Positions 20,155 through 32,484 of a stretch of 64,000 nucleotides of DNA are shown piece after piece (within the stretch, counting starts at the first letter, position 1; each line of letters opens with the position of its first letter). Below the pieces are notes generated by a model, which was not told where the DNA came from, searched no databases, and worked only from the letters and a program-made list of their open reading frames with translations. This DNA is from Dendrophyllia cribrosa (lineage: Eukaryota > Cnidaria > Anthozoa > Scleractinia > Dendrophylliidae): NCBI GenBank assembly GCA_024195265.1, contig JAJLRJ010000004.1, positions 41,058,988 to 41,122,987 of the forward strand, in the 5' to 3' direction. A program made the position numbers and the translations under genes.

Positions 20155-23100
20155 TTACGATGAATGCTTCAGCTTCATCTCCGTGAACTTCAATGAAAGA
20201 TTGTATCTGAAACTCCACCATCCAACCCCCTGGCCATTATGTTTGTCTCCCAAATATCTTCCATTTAGATTAGAGCTGTGGCAACTTTTGTACCACCAGG
20301 CACTACGGTAGGCAAAAGCACAGTTTATTGTGTGTGGGTCATTATCTCGATCTTTTGTTGTAAACGCCATGTTATTATGATTATATGTCAACGAATCTCC
20401 TGCTGTCCCCGAATATGAACTCACTTCAAGTCGATACTGCGCCTGCTCATCACCAATGTTGAACCTGCCATATTTGGCATACACTCTAACTCCGTTCCAG
20501 TCCTCCAGCTCCACTCGTAGAGAGCTGGGTCTAGCGGCCGTCAACCTGTGGATCTTGTCGTTTCCTAACCAGAACTCACCCGTCAGTTGACCAAAGCCTG
20601 ATTTGTAATCATTCCATCCCCGATAGAAGTCTAGCGAGCCATCCTGTCTTCTCTGGAACACGGTCCATCCTCCACCGTCAGTGCGCATATCGCAGTATAC
20701 ATTGAAGTATCCCTTACCGTCTGGGTTTACAGAGTACACTCCACTCTGAGTATGGTTTGATTTTAACAACGATGAACAATCTCGACCTGAGATAAAACCG
20801 GAAGCATTCTGTCAAGGTAATTACGTAACAAAAAGTTTTCCTCGTTTGTCTTCTTAAAACAGTTCATGATTGGCGTTTATGAACGGGTAGAATAATCTCA
20901 ATAGAAATAAAACTTGGAGATGGCCTTGCCGTAACTTTAAAGTAAAGACGCACTACTAAAAGGTTAGTCTGCATAATGGGCACTTTTGCGTTGGCGAGCA
21001 CGAACGGTAGTTGCGCGAATGAAAGAAAGAAGACATTTTTCATTATCCCTACGATTTTTCAATCTCCCTCACACTGCTCCCCCCTCAGCACTCGTCACTT
21101 TGTGCTCGGTGCTCGTTACATTGCGCTCGTCCACAGCAACAAACATGTCTATATACGCAGACTGAAAAATTAGACTAATCAATTTCAACCAATTTCAGAT
21201 GCACTTATGTTACATATAACTGTTCTCCAAATATAGAGTCTAAAAATTCCTGAAGCTTTTAGTATACATAATTAACGTGCAATAACAGGAACCATAATGG
21301 CTCTTGGGAATAAATTCATTAGATATAAAAAATAACAGTTAATTAAATTATAAAACAAAGAACTTAAATAAGCCTAAAGTTGGTGATAATTTCCGAATTA
21401 TTTTATTTATCTATGCATTTTTATTGTCATTTCTAATATAAAATGGGGAGATTAAATTGAGCCGAGAATACCGCATCGAAAAAAAGGTATTGGTTTGTAT
21501 ATTGATAAATAAACGTCCCTATCAATGATGTTGCAAGGCGAAAACACTTCGTCAGTCTTATCAACGGCTTTATCCAGTCCAGTCTTATCCGTCTGTTTGT
21601 TCGTTCATTCGTCTATCGTTCAGATATTGTTTCCTACATCGTCCGTTTAAAACCGGAAAAAACTGTTCATACAAACCTCGATCCTTCTTATGACTAGAAA
21701 TTTTTCCATACATCATCATTGAATGTTTTTTACCTACAGGACGTCGTTTTAATTTTTTTTTCAGCTAAAACGAATAGTTTATTCCTCAACATTTTCAACA
21801 TACCCTTAGCTATCCGCCGTTTAACTTCAATGTAGGTCACAGTTTGCAGGTTGAAAACTCCTGCACTTGTTGCAGTACAAATGTAAATTCCTGCATCACT
21901 CAATGTTAAGCCTCTGATAACTAATGCGCCATTTATCTGCTGGCTTCGCCCGGTTGGCAATTGGGCTCCCTGTTGTTTCCAGCTGATAACTGGTTGAAGC
22001 GGATCACCAGTAGCGTTGCAATATACCGTCAAACTGTCGCCAGTCCATGCAACAAATTTGGCAGGTGGCTTAATAGTGAACCGAGGACGAGAGACAACAA
22101 CCAACAGCGTCTTCTTTTCAACACTACCTAACAGGTTTACTGCTGTGCAGGAGTAATTGCCAGAATCATCTTTACGGGCGCGAAATATTGTTAAATCACT
22201 TTTGGTATTCTTCACCCTCCCCTTGGGTAACTGACCGGATGTCTTTCTCCAAGTGACCACTGGTGCAGGATACCCAGTCACTTGACAGGTTGGAAGAGTG
22301 ACGTTACTTCCTTCAATGGCGTAATGAGGTCCCGGATGAAGGGAAACGCGAGGACGAACTGCAACAATGAGAATATTATTAAACATTGCATTCCAACTAA
22401 TTTTATCTTACGGGGAAAATGGACAACCAAACGCTCGAGACACAACTCAACATTATGATTGGATCTTGGAAATAAATATGTACATTATCCAGATAATGTT
22501 TACTATATATTTACGCTGCTAAACCATTCAAAGCCATTCGTGTTTTTTCACTTACTGGCTTCAGGTTTCTTCCAGTTTTTTCTCTTTTTCTTGCGCAATG
22601 TGATGGGGTTTGAATTAAAAAATGCGACAAATGTTCAAGTAATATGAGCGAGAGATCTGTATGGGCGTTTATAGTGGCGAAGATCGGACTCGAATATTTT
22701 ATCGTACTTATGAAACGAAACAATGAGTAGAGATCTGTATGAAAAGTTAATGATACTGTTTACCTTATTATAGGAAATTAACGCGAGTACAGTCCGTACT
22801 GCAGAATCTCGGGGTTTGTTTCCATTTTTTGTTTTAAATTTGTTGATATGTTACACTTTGGTAATAGCATACATGGAGTAAATGGGAGTAAACCGTCAGT
22901 CCGCCATTACAGCCGTTGTGTTTACGAATGCTCGATGAGCTGAAATGTCGGTTTGGGAAAACTGTGGGGTTGTTTCACTTGTTATTATTGTTTGGCACAT
23001 CACATCTGATGTTAATAATGAAGGAAAAGGTAAGTTTGTCCTGTAATTTTCATTTTCGCTAGTAACATTCTTTGTTTGTGAGTCTCACAAACATTGCCAA

Positions 23101-26100
23101 GCTGAGATTGCGCAGCGAGTACGGACTGTAATTCATCTTTAAATCCAATTATATTGGCGAATGAAGTATTGACGAGTTGGCCGCATAAACACTATTTAAA
23201 CCGGCGTGGAGGTATACAATATCATGCAATTTATGGGATTGCTGCGTATTTAGGGAAGAACCTACAGTTGAACCTATGTTTGAGATATGTGTGAGGTAAT
23301 CAACTTACAGAATCGCTCGGAGTGTACGTAAAAACATATCAGTGATGTGCTTACGTTGTTGGGACTACTTATTAGGTGGCCGTGTTTGGCTGTAAGCTAG
23401 CGTAGTCCAACTCTCAATATCAATACCGTATAGTGCATCCAATATCAACTTACCTTTAGGGTGATGATCGACACCACGCTCTCCCTTAGGTCCCGGCATA
23501 CCTATAGGCCCTATTTCTCCTTGCTGTCCTTTGAGTCCAACAGGTCCCATAATGCCTTGCCTGCCACTCTTTCCCGGTGATCCCATAATACCTTTGTCTC
23601 CTTTAGCTCCCGGCTTGCCTGCGGGGCCAATTCTGCCTATTTCTCCTTTCCGTCCTTTAAGTCCAATATCTCCCTGCGGGCCAACAGGTCCCATAATGCC
23701 TTGCTTGCCGCTCTTTCCTGGCGATCCCATAATACCTTTGTCTCCTTTAGCTCCTGGCTTGCCTGTGGGCCCCATTTCTCCTTTCTGTCCCTTGGGGCCT
23801 TGCTTTCCACTCATTCCCGGGTGTCCCACATGACCTTTATGGCCTCTTCGTCCCCGGCGTCCTATCGCTCCCCTCTGTCCTGGTGGACCGGGAGGGCCTG
23901 GAAGACTAGACAAACACGTATCACCCTTTGATTGGCAAAGTTGTGGTTTTAGGTCTGATAAAAGTTTGTTAATTTGAAGCATCGTCTCCACTGTACTTTT
24001 TGCTTCCGTGGTGTTCCTAGTTGTGTCAGCTTGACGCCTCTTTCTATGGTGTTTATTGGACTGGAATACTACAAGGCATATAAAAAAAATTTCAGCAAAG
24101 GATCGACCATGCGGTGCCCACGTTTGATAAATAACTTTGTATTTGGTGCTATTAATTTTGTATTCAGGTCTCAGCGATAAAAAGCCTCGAATAATTGTTA
24201 ACTAACCGACGGAATTTGTCTGTACTCTTATTGAGCATACAGATAACATCATAAAATTTCCACACTTAAGACGAACATTTTCAAGAAAATCATTGATGTA
24301 ATCAACATCAAGCTAAAAGATGTTAAGAAATCCACGAGTTCAAGACTTCTGCCAGAGTTGTGAATGAAAACAGCAATTTTATGACATTGTAGGACAAAAA
24401 CAAGCTTCGCACCGTGCATAACTAAGAAAATCTGTCCCACAAGGGAGGAAAAGACGCTGTCGCGTCTTATATAATGTTTTCCGCATCATCACGCCATTAA
24501 GAGCTCCCTCGTGCGGGTGGACCGGTGAGGGTGGGACTCTGCAGAGACTCTGCGCCCAGTAACTCTACCCCAATGAGGCCGGATAGGGGGGAGCAGAGAC
24601 GGGGGAGCATTTCGCTCAAATTATTTTTCATTTTTTTATTGTTATATTAACATGTTAAAAGGCGCGTTTTAACTCATATCTACTTCAAATGGATATATCT
24701 GGCACGGTAAATTCGATGTAAATGTTAAGAAAGCTATGTTCTTGTCCCCCTTTAACCGAATATGCCTAGAATTGTTCATCATGCCAATTTTTACTCGTTT
24801 CAGCTTGGTTTTGGTATATTAGTCATTTTCAAAGCGAAAAAGGATAGTTTCAGAACAAATTAACCTTCTAGTTTAAGTGGAGCAGGCAGTGAGCGCATGT
24901 TCCACTTGAACATTTTAAGCTGCCATTTCTATGATCATTAAGAGCGCAGACAATGGAAAAATGCGATCGATTTGGGTCCTTTTTTGCTATAACAAAAACA
25001 TATTGCGAGCGAACCAGTGCGATTCAGGATTTTAAGGTACGTTGCCTGCAGTAATATTTTTCGAATATGTATCCATAACAGAAACAAAATAAACAAGCTG
25101 TTTTGATCAACAAAAGGCTGAAAATATTTCAGTTCGCCAGGTACAAATAATTACAACATAGACCAGTCTACTTCTGTGTATTTGTAACCTAAAAAAAACT
25201 AAAAAGCTCGACAGAAAATCTCTTTAGCTTGGATTGTCGCTGAAATCTTTATTAACACAGTACACCAAAAAAGCTAATAATTCGCCACATTTTAAGGAAT
25301 TGCGCACGGTGATAACCTCCAAACAAGAACAATAAGCTTACACATGCATTAACTAATGTAGAAAGCAGAGTTAATACTGAAAGCTAATCCTTTTTTCAAT
25401 CTGATATTTATTTAATTAATCCACTGAATAACTGCTCTTAGTTGTTTTTTTTTATTCGTGGAGTCAAGTCGGCGAGTGGGGCCTCCTGCACTGTTTGCTC
25501 GAATCGTGACGTCACCGATTCTGCCAAAACTGGCATACTCCCGGACTGTTTACGAGAATCGAAGAGAGAATCGCATTCACAGCCATCGACACAAAATAAC
25601 GAGGACATTCTTTTTGTTAATCACTTTCGTTACGCAAATCAAAGTGCTTTTGGTAACGGCCGTGTTATTTTTTAGTTCTGTCCAGTCTGTCGATCGGCAG
25701 ATAGACTGCTAGCAGTCCCTCTCTGGATAGTCGAGCGGGCGAGCAAATACGCGATCGGCGATTAGAGCGCCGAGCGAGCGAACCGAGGGGCTCCCCAGTT
25801 TCCCCTCGGCTTGTTTGCTCGCTCCAGTCTCGCCGAGCTTATTTTTGTGATTAGCTCGCCCGCTCGATTTACTGAAAAGGGACAGCTAGCAGTCTAATCG
25901 TCAGAAATTGGGGAGGGCTTTATTTTTGTTCGTAATGCGATAATCTAAGCGCTTTCGCAGTTGTGGTATGTAAACAAATTTATGAGCTCTGTTGATACGA
26001 AATATTTAGAATATTCTTCTTCGGAATTAAACACTTCCGTTATACGAATCAGGGCCGTGCTATTTTTATGAGCTGAGTCGGCATGAAATATCAAGAAGAC

Positions 26101-27006
26101 CAAGGACGTTCTTTTCGTTTAACACAATTTCGTTACGTGGATCAAAGCGGTTTTGGTCACGGCCGTCTCGGTGTTTATATCATGTGAATTTTCCCGGGAA
26201 ATATTATTTTCATCCCGCACATGTTAGAGCACTGTTTGGTCACAGATTGTTGTAAATCACAACCAATGTCAAATGTTTTCATCATCGATCAGTTGGCGAC
26301 GATCAATTGCTAGGTTGTTCTTTTTCTCCAAGAATTTCAACAGTAAAATTAAAAAATTGCATGAATTCGAACTCGCCTATTGCAGATTTCAACAATAGAT
26401 TTCAATCTTGCATGATGTTCTATTACATATTGGAGGTTATTTTTCTGGGTTTAGCACTAGTTGTAAAATATAAAGTTGACATATTAAACTAGGGGTATAG
26501 AAATTGAGGCGTTTTTTTTTAATTCTTTTTTTTTATCATACCAATTCAATTATAAAAGAATGCGAAATTGAACTGACATATGTGATTTGAATTGCAGAAA
26601 CAACATGCCCCATCTGAACCCTAAACCTTGTTTACCAAAGAGCAAAACACGCAAAGGCGAGATTACCGATCCCTTTGCTATTAAGCTTCAAACTTCGCTC
26701 TTTTAAATTATGGGAACTGTGAAGCTACGATTTAAAAATTGTATTAGCTTCCGTCTTATTTTAAATTTAAATAAGTGAACTTTCAAATTACATGTAAAAC
26801 TTACCAGCGGGATTCATGTTTAACTTAACGATATTTGCATCTTCGGACGGTGATTTAGTCTCCGCGACGGTTTCAAGAGTGATAAGTCTCTTTTTCTGCT
26901 CATTCAACTCCAATTCAACTCTCAAAAACCCGACGCCGCATAACACAATCGACAAAACATAAATTATGGATGCAGGAGAAGGATAATTCTGCTTTTGAGC
27001 GGTCAT
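20155..27006 (-). CDS. CniFL: Cnidarian ficolin-like protein: TM anchor, collagen, two Ig domains, fibrinogen C-terminal domain
   Basis: Four minus-strand exons join in frame into 667 aa: 26805-27006, 23454-24068, 21804-22358, 20155-20786. All borders are GT/AG and all introns are phase 1, as usual for extracellular domain genes. Residues 12-28 are a membrane segment without a cleavage site, then a charged stalk, then RKRR (76-79), a furin-type site that could release the ectodomain. A Gly-X-Y collagen region follows (about 125-262), two Ig-like domains (274-362, 363-452; each with C...W...DxGxYxC) and a fibrinogen domain (459-667) with the calcium-site-like DRDND and the CHSSNLNGRY signature. 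The order collagen-Ig-Ig-fibrinogen is that of cnidarian ficolin-like proteins, proposed as pattern-recognition receptors. Ligand is not predictable. The start is the first ATG before the anchor; a TTG upstream was ignored. Confidence 0.9.
22791..23131. mobile_element. TIR element in the CniFL intron between collagen and Ig exons
   Basis: ACAGTCCGTACT at the left and AGTACGGACTGT at the right, each followed inwards by related words (GCAGAATCTC / GAGATTGCGC). Non-coding. Confidence 0.55.
23530..23790 (-). repeat. Internal duplication in the collagen exon
   Basis: The encoded block GKPGAKGDKGIMGSPGKSG followed by (K/R)QGIMGPVG occurs twice, and the DNA of the two blocks (around 23530-23620 and 23690-23780) is almost the same. 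This indicates recent unequal exchange that lengthened the triple helix by whole Gly-X-Y triplets. Confidence 0.85.
24069..26804. other. CniFL intron 1: mostly unique AT-rich DNA with one TIR element
   Basis: No exon with matching phase was found. It contains the element at 25702-25896 and three related tracts of about 60 bp around 25595-25675, 26015-26065 and 26100-26170, each with TTCGTTA and ACGGCCGT-like words. The short frames at 25442-25712 fall in this repeat and are not called. Confidence 0.55.
25702..25896. mobile_element. TIR element with GCTAGCAGTC ends, copy 1
   Basis: Begins TAGACTGCTAGCAGTCCCTC and ends GGGACAGCTAGCAGTCTA. The interior has GTCGAGCGGGCGAGCAAATA and its inverted counterpart TAGCTCGCCCGCTCGA. 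Copies at 31046-31242 and 38555-39062. Confidence 0.75.
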
Positions 27007-27095
27007 TTCGATGACTTTCAATGACCAATCTGCAATTCAATGCTGTCCCTTTCTTGAGTATGTACTGTTTCACCTCGTTACGTGATACTTTGATC

Positions 27096-28260
27096 ACGAC
27101 GCAAAATGATCCCCAAATAGAACTAAACACGACGCAAAATGATCCCCAAGAAATTATAGGAATGGAATGGGTTCGCACCGGGCGGCCGAAGGGGGCGCGA
27201 GGGGTGATGGGAAGGAGAAAAGCCGGTAGACCCATCACCCCCTTCGGTCGTGCTTCTCTCGTTCCGCGTCCCACGCACGTCTCCCGCGTCTTGCCTAGAG
27301 AGACGACTGGAGACGAGTCAGGAATGGCATGACGTTTCTGTCCCGAGGATGCCAGAATTACTAAAATAAAGTGAATTAAAGAAATGTTGACTCGAATTCC
27401 TCGAGTTTGCAGCTGGTGTTCATGTATTTATTAATTTTAAACAATTTATTAAATAATTATAACTCTTTGTAAAGAATTTCAAGAAACTTTCATAGTTCTA
27501 ATTAGAGTTGGAAATGGCATAATTTAATCGGTAGCAAGAAACATGTATAATAGTTAGCGCTTCCTGTAGTAGCTAACATATGTAGTATTAACATTACCGT
27601 AAAAATCAGATAATTTTGAACTGTAACAAGGACCGAATAAAAACTCTCCGCCCTTTTAAAGTAGACACTATTTCTGATGAGAAGTGAACATAAAGAACCG
27701 TGAAATATAAATTATTATAAACGAAAAATACAACAGCTAGGCGATTGAAAAACCTAAACCTGTTAACGTGTTGCAACATTATAACCTGAACTATATCAAA
27801 CAAATTGGAAAGAACAAAACTGCATGCTGCATGTAAGATAAATCTAGATGTTTGTTTGCATGTTGTATTAGGTAAATGCGCCAGTTGCACCGTTTCACCG
27901 TACAGAAAAGTTTTTAGATGAGGAAACGTTTCTTCATCTAAAAACTTTTCTGTTGAGATTCCGTCTTAAAGAGTTAGTTTAAAAATTTTTTCAATTTGTA
28001 TAAGCTCGCAAATACGAAGATTTCGACAAAAGCATGCGTATTCCAGCATCGTCTTTTACGGCTTTCCTGTTATTTCTACATGGAAGCTACACCTGACAAC
28101 TAGTGTCTACTTTCAGTGCGTATACAGTTGAAGTTCATGAAGTCCAGGCCTGAAAATATTTAAAATTTTATTCCGGGGAAGAAACATCATCCCATTCCAT
28201 TGGGATTATTCCTTGGGGATCATTTGGCGTCGTGAGTATTTGGGAATCATTTTGCGTCGG
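27096..28260. mobile_element. TIR-bounded 1.16-kb element near the CniFL start
   Basis: CACGACGCAAAATGATCCCC occurs twice near the left end (27096 and 27128) and its complement occurs twice near the right end (about 28213 and 28243), together with ATGGAATGGG / CCCATTCCAT. A GC-rich palindromic piece (27175-27330) is nested at the left. Non-coding. Confidence 0.6.
27903..27952. repeat. 50-bp near-perfect hairpin
   Basis: CAGAAAAGTTTTTAGATG at the left and CATCTAAAAACTTTTCTG at the right, meeting at AAACGTTT with one mismatch. Looks like a minimal foldback element or an RNA hairpin; no gene context. Confidence 0.75.
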
Positions 28261-28614
28261 CAGACTGGGCGCAACTCCAACCCGTCAAAATTACTCAACT
28301 GAAATAATCAGAGAGATAATTGTGGAACCCTCGTACTATTTGAGTCCTGTTTTATTTATTTCTTTTCTTCCGATCGCATTCTCATAAGTGTATGTAAAGC
28401 GCCATGAGACATGTGATATGTGCGCTATGTAAGTCTCTCCCTCTTCCTCTCTTTATTTTAATGTTTCGCCGTCATGGTGAAAATGTTATCCCATTTTACC
28501 CGCTTCCCCAAGCAGTCTTTAGAGTCTGAGGATGACTTCCGCGTGAATTGATCGTTTTTCAAAATAAAAAAGCGTGAGCTACCTTTTAAATCTCAGTACA
28601 AGCACGTGCAAGTT

Positions 28615-28797
28615 TTAAAGGCCCACCTTCACCCAAAAGACGTTGCGGTCGTTTGTTTTTGTTTTGAAATGCCCCATTGTTCATACGCGTGATCTGATTG
28701 GTTGCACGCATTCAAGCGTGAATTTCGTGTTACACGAAATTCAGCACAGAAAGTTATCACAGCGCGCACAGCATTTTGGGTGAAGGTGGGCCTTTAA
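28615..28797. mobile_element. 183-bp TTAA-flanked TIR element
   Basis: Starts TTAAAGGCCCACCTTCACCC and ends GGGTGAAGGTGGGCCTTTAA, a perfect inverted pair. Confidence 0.8.
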
Positions 28798-29547
28798 AGG
28801 GGCAGATTGCGGTTGAGTAGCCTGCGCGTAGCCGTCGCTAATTTCCTTTGCTTCACGCGGAAGCAAGAGAAATAGGATGTCTGCGCGCGCAGGCTATGGC
28901 TGATATCATGCTTATTTTTTCATGAGTATGGCCAAGTGCTTGCTTTATATCTTAAAATAGGAACAAAAAATCGCCGAAAGTGATTAACGCAAAGAAATTT
29001 CAACTAATGAGTCATATAAATGACGGCTAAAAAATTAAAAAATTCCACCAAAAGGGCAATTTTGATTTATTGACCGCCTCACTCACGAAAGCAAATTTGT
29101 TGAACTGTCCTTGTAATCCTGCATTTTATTTTACAAACTACCGCTTCTGTTTTAATCTGTAGCATCTTTTTATTATATTAAGCTGTTCATTAGACTTATA
29201 TTTGTTGGCATTTGGCAATATAACATGGCCACTCCTGGAGGTTACTCAAAAATCTAAAGTATACATCCTACAAAGCTGTTTCTAACATGGTATGTAGATA
29301 CCAATGTTATAATTTTTCACAAAAAGGTTTCAGGTTTTAACGATGTTTTGCTTTCGATTAATAAAGGTTTCAAATGTGTCACGCAATTCGTCACGCTATT
29401 CAGATAAGCCGCGAAAGTAAAACAAAATTGAACCAGTTGAAAGTTATTTTTGAATTATAGATGCTCATAAGCCAATTTAATGGGACTTATAGTGAATACA
29501 AAAGATTGTGATGGGCACCACTCCATACATTTTTTACTAACTAATGT

Positions 29548-29577
29548 CAGGAGCCTATTAATAACAATAGGCTCCTG
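29548..29577. repeat. Perfect 12-bp hairpin
   Basis: CAGGAGCCTATT, a 6-base loop, AATAGGCTCCTG. It lies about 340 bp upstream of the 241-aa protein gene. Confidence 0.7.
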
Positions 29578-29920
29578 CTGATGTCTAATACTCGTGCGCC
29601 CCGCCATTTTCTGTAAAAAATATTTTTGCCCACCCAACCTCGTTTTCAACTTTTTCACTGCGAAGCTGGGTGGGCAAAAACAAAGCATGTTATTCTGCGC
29701 AAAGTGAACGTGGCCGCCGCGTGAGAAATTACACTCTGAACATTTTGGAATCGAAAACACTCTGCGTCTCGCTCGTGCATACAAAGAAGCCTGGTTACAA
29801 AGCCAGGTTATGTAACTTGTGTGAATCCACCGTCGTGTGAATCGATAAAAGCAAAAGCTAGGCTTTTGTTCGCTGACATTTCCTATATTTGTGCTACGTT
29901 TTGAACCACTTAAATTCACT

Positions 29921-32484
29921 ATGGCACCCAAACGAGCATTATCTGAAGTGTCAAGCGAAGCATCTCCAAAGAAAAAGCGAAAAACTGGGAACAAACTCAA
30001 AGAGAGCAAGCCGAAGGATAAGCCATCATCAGCCACATCTTCAACAAAAATGTCGAAAACATCGCCTGTTGTCCCAAAACGCGACAAACAACGAAAGCTG
30101 ATCTTTCCAGATTTTCCAGACTTCAAACCAAACTTGACTCCAAAAGAAGTTCTTCAAGCTGGAAGCTTTGGAGGAACGTACTTCAGACCAATATACTCCA
30201 GCGTTACAGGTATTAATAATAATCACAATCTTTCAACAGGACACTCACTAATAACAACATTCAGTAGCGTACTGAATACTAGGATAAGAATATATTAAGG
30301 AAGCATATTTTTGTGTGCAATTTTAGTAAGTGTCCCAAGAAGTATTGGCCAGGGTTGTAGTCGCCGTGACCAGTCATTTCCGTTTAATAAAAGAAGTGTG
30401 AATCTCTGCAACCAGTCAATTTTGGTCATTGCGACTAGATCTTTTGCAAAGAATAATATTTATTGGTATTTCACACAAAGGTAACTAGCTGCAGGGACTG
30501 GTTGCTGTGACTAGTCAACTCATGTGCGCAACCTTTACGATGGAAATATAAGCTCACATGTTGTCAATAAAGGCAATCCCGATCCCATGTATGTACTACA
30601 CCTACATGTACCTTGATTTTGAGTCCTTGCTTTCTGATCTGGGATACTTGATGCCCAGCAATTTTTTTTCATAAACCATATACCTTTGCAAAATGCGGTT
30701 TATCAGTTATGCACTGTCTCAATTTGTATTAATTAACTGTTTATTCCAGATCAAAAATATTCTGCAGAGGTTTACAAGGAATTTCCCCCTGATTGGTTTG
30801 AGAGACTCAACATTAAAACACAAGTCACTTCATCAGTGTATCACAATGAAGTTAATACATACAAAGTAAAATGTGGCGGAAGCTTGGAAATGTGGGAGTC
30901 ATCTGGCTGGATTCACAAGCAAGATCCTTATGGCTGGTTTCATTGGTGAGTAAGAATAGAGTCAATAAGATCAGCTTATTATATGGCTGGCTTTATGTTG
31001 AAGCAAATCCTGTGCTCTGATTGGCTACCTGAGTGGGCAAGATGGAATGCTAGCAGTCGTTGTCTGGATAGTGGAGCGGGTGAGCAAATACACGATTGTC
31101 GATCGACTGAGCGAGGCAAATAAGGCAAGCAGAGGGGGCACCAGTTTCTCTTTATCTCATTCACTCACTCCAGTCTCCCCAAGCTTGTTTTCATGATCAG
31201 CTTGCCCACTCAATTAACTGAAAAGGGACAGCTAGCAATCTATTTAACTAATACTACATGTTATATATGTACATGAAGATTCCTTGGCTCCCATAATAAG
31301 TTGCAATCATCTGTGAAGTGCAAGTGATACAAGAATTTAAATGTTACATGTACTTCAGACTCTGCAACAGTGTGAAGTGTACATATATGGAGCTTATAGC
31401 AGTCACAGCAGTGAGGTTTAAAGCCTGCGGATCATGAGCAGTAAAAGCTTCATGTGGTGTGGCATGCCACTTGAAATCAAGAAAAGTGATGCATCAGTCA
31501 ATTCCAGCAGTGCCCATCCCCTGGGGATTAGTGGGGCATTTGGTTTGGTTTGCACAACATTTGGTTGTAACAGCTGTTGAAAAAGACTATACTTTTTACC
31601 TTGCGAACAAAATTATTGTATTTCATGGCAGCCAAAGGGTGCGATTTTCATCCGATTTTTACAACAAGTTCGATCCTTTTCAGAAAACTCGAAACATAAA
31701 CAAACGACCACAAAGCATTGTGGTAGACAGAGAGTCTTTAAAAAAAATAACGACTTACTATGTGTAGCACACATAATTATCTCATGTTTCATGGCGCTTT
31801 ACATACACTTACGTTAGAGTCCTGGGGGTTGGGTATTTGCCTACCCACAGTGTACCCTGGTGCATTTGACATCATGTTTTCAACCTCAGTGAACACTGAG
31901 TTATTATTTCTGATAAGAAATTGGTTGTGAACTTGCTTTAATCAGTCACTAGACTAGGAAAACTGAGGGAAACACTTCTCTGTTGACTTTTTTCACGAAA
32001 TGCTCATGCTCAGGGATTGTTCCATTGGGGACATGGGCTCTGCTGGAATTGGCTGATGCATTAGATCACCTGGTTAGCTGCTATTTAGTGGCCCATTAGT
32101 TGAACTTGAATCTGTGGAACTACAGTTGGAGTATTGAGTGCCATACATGTAACTACTTGGCTGTGCCACCTTTCTTTCGAGCTGTTCATAAATTGTAGTT
32201 CCAGTACGATAGTGTTACAATGGTGTTACAATCTCTTTTGTAGGTATTGCAGATTTTATCTGGGTAGGCGCACAGACGATGACAGACGACAGGTGGATCG
32301 CTGGAAGAAGTGTGCCGGAGACAAGGGACGCTGGAGAAATAACCTCATTTCAAAAGTTGTACGAAGTGGCTGTGCTTATGATAACTTTGCCGTGTCGCCA
32401 GTTGTACGGCAAACTCTTCAACACTGGGCATACAAGCTGAACAAGGAAGACTTTGATAAGTATGCGAAGAAGGTTAAACTGTAA
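29921..32484 (+). CDS. Conserved 241-aa protein of unknown function, probably nuclear
   Basis: Three exons join in frame: 29921-30209, 30750-30945 and 32244-32484 (TAA); phases 1 and 2 match at the GT/AG borders. The first 55 residues are basic and Ser/Lys-rich with PKKKRK (16-21), an NLS-like motif. From about residue 60 the protein is well ordered: LTPKEVLQAGSFGGTYFRPI, FPPDWFERL, CGGSLEMWESSGWI, DPYGWFHWYCRFYLGRR, DDRRQVDRW and SPVVRQTLQHWAYKL. From memory this block recurs in uncharacterised proteins of fungi, algae and animals with the same Trp/Gly/Cys pattern; I know no function. The start is the ATG just before the basic tail; upstream sequence in frame does not continue the family. 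AATAAA at 32873 could serve polyadenylation. Confidence 0.85.
31046..31242. mobile_element. TIR element with GCTAGCAGTC ends, copy 2
   Basis: Diverged relative of 25702-25896: ATGCTAGCAGTC at the left, GACAGCTAGCAATC at the right, with GTGGAGCGGGTGAGCAAATA inside. It lies in intron 2 of the 241-aa protein gene. Confidence 0.7.
31760..31830 (-). mobile_element. Short retroelement tail fragment
   Basis: On the minus strand it contains GTAAAGCGCCATGAAACATG, closely related to GTAAAGCGCCATGAGACATG at about 28395 on the plus strand. Words of this type are common at 3' ends of LINE/SINE pairs. Too short to classify. Confidence 0.45.

Larger units (their letters stand above)
27007..29920. other. 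Intergenic stretch between divergent CniFL and the 241-aa protein gene
   Basis: Upstream of both genes, so it should hold both promoters. Visible contents are repeats: a TIR element (27096-28260), a hairpin (27903-27952), a tail-like tract (about 28370-28440), a TTAA element (28615-28797) and a hairpin (29548-29577). No further gene was recognised. Confidence 0.6.

Noticed and set aside
25442..25712. Overlapping plus-strand frames as a small gene
   Set aside because: They lie in a repeated tract of CniFL intron 1, are read on the strand opposite to that gene and show no domain or conserved start context.
29455..30126. A 223-codon minus-strand frame opposite the 241-aa protein gene
   Set aside because: It is the mirror of exon 1 of the plus-strand gene. 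The plus frame has matching splice phases and recognisable family motifs.
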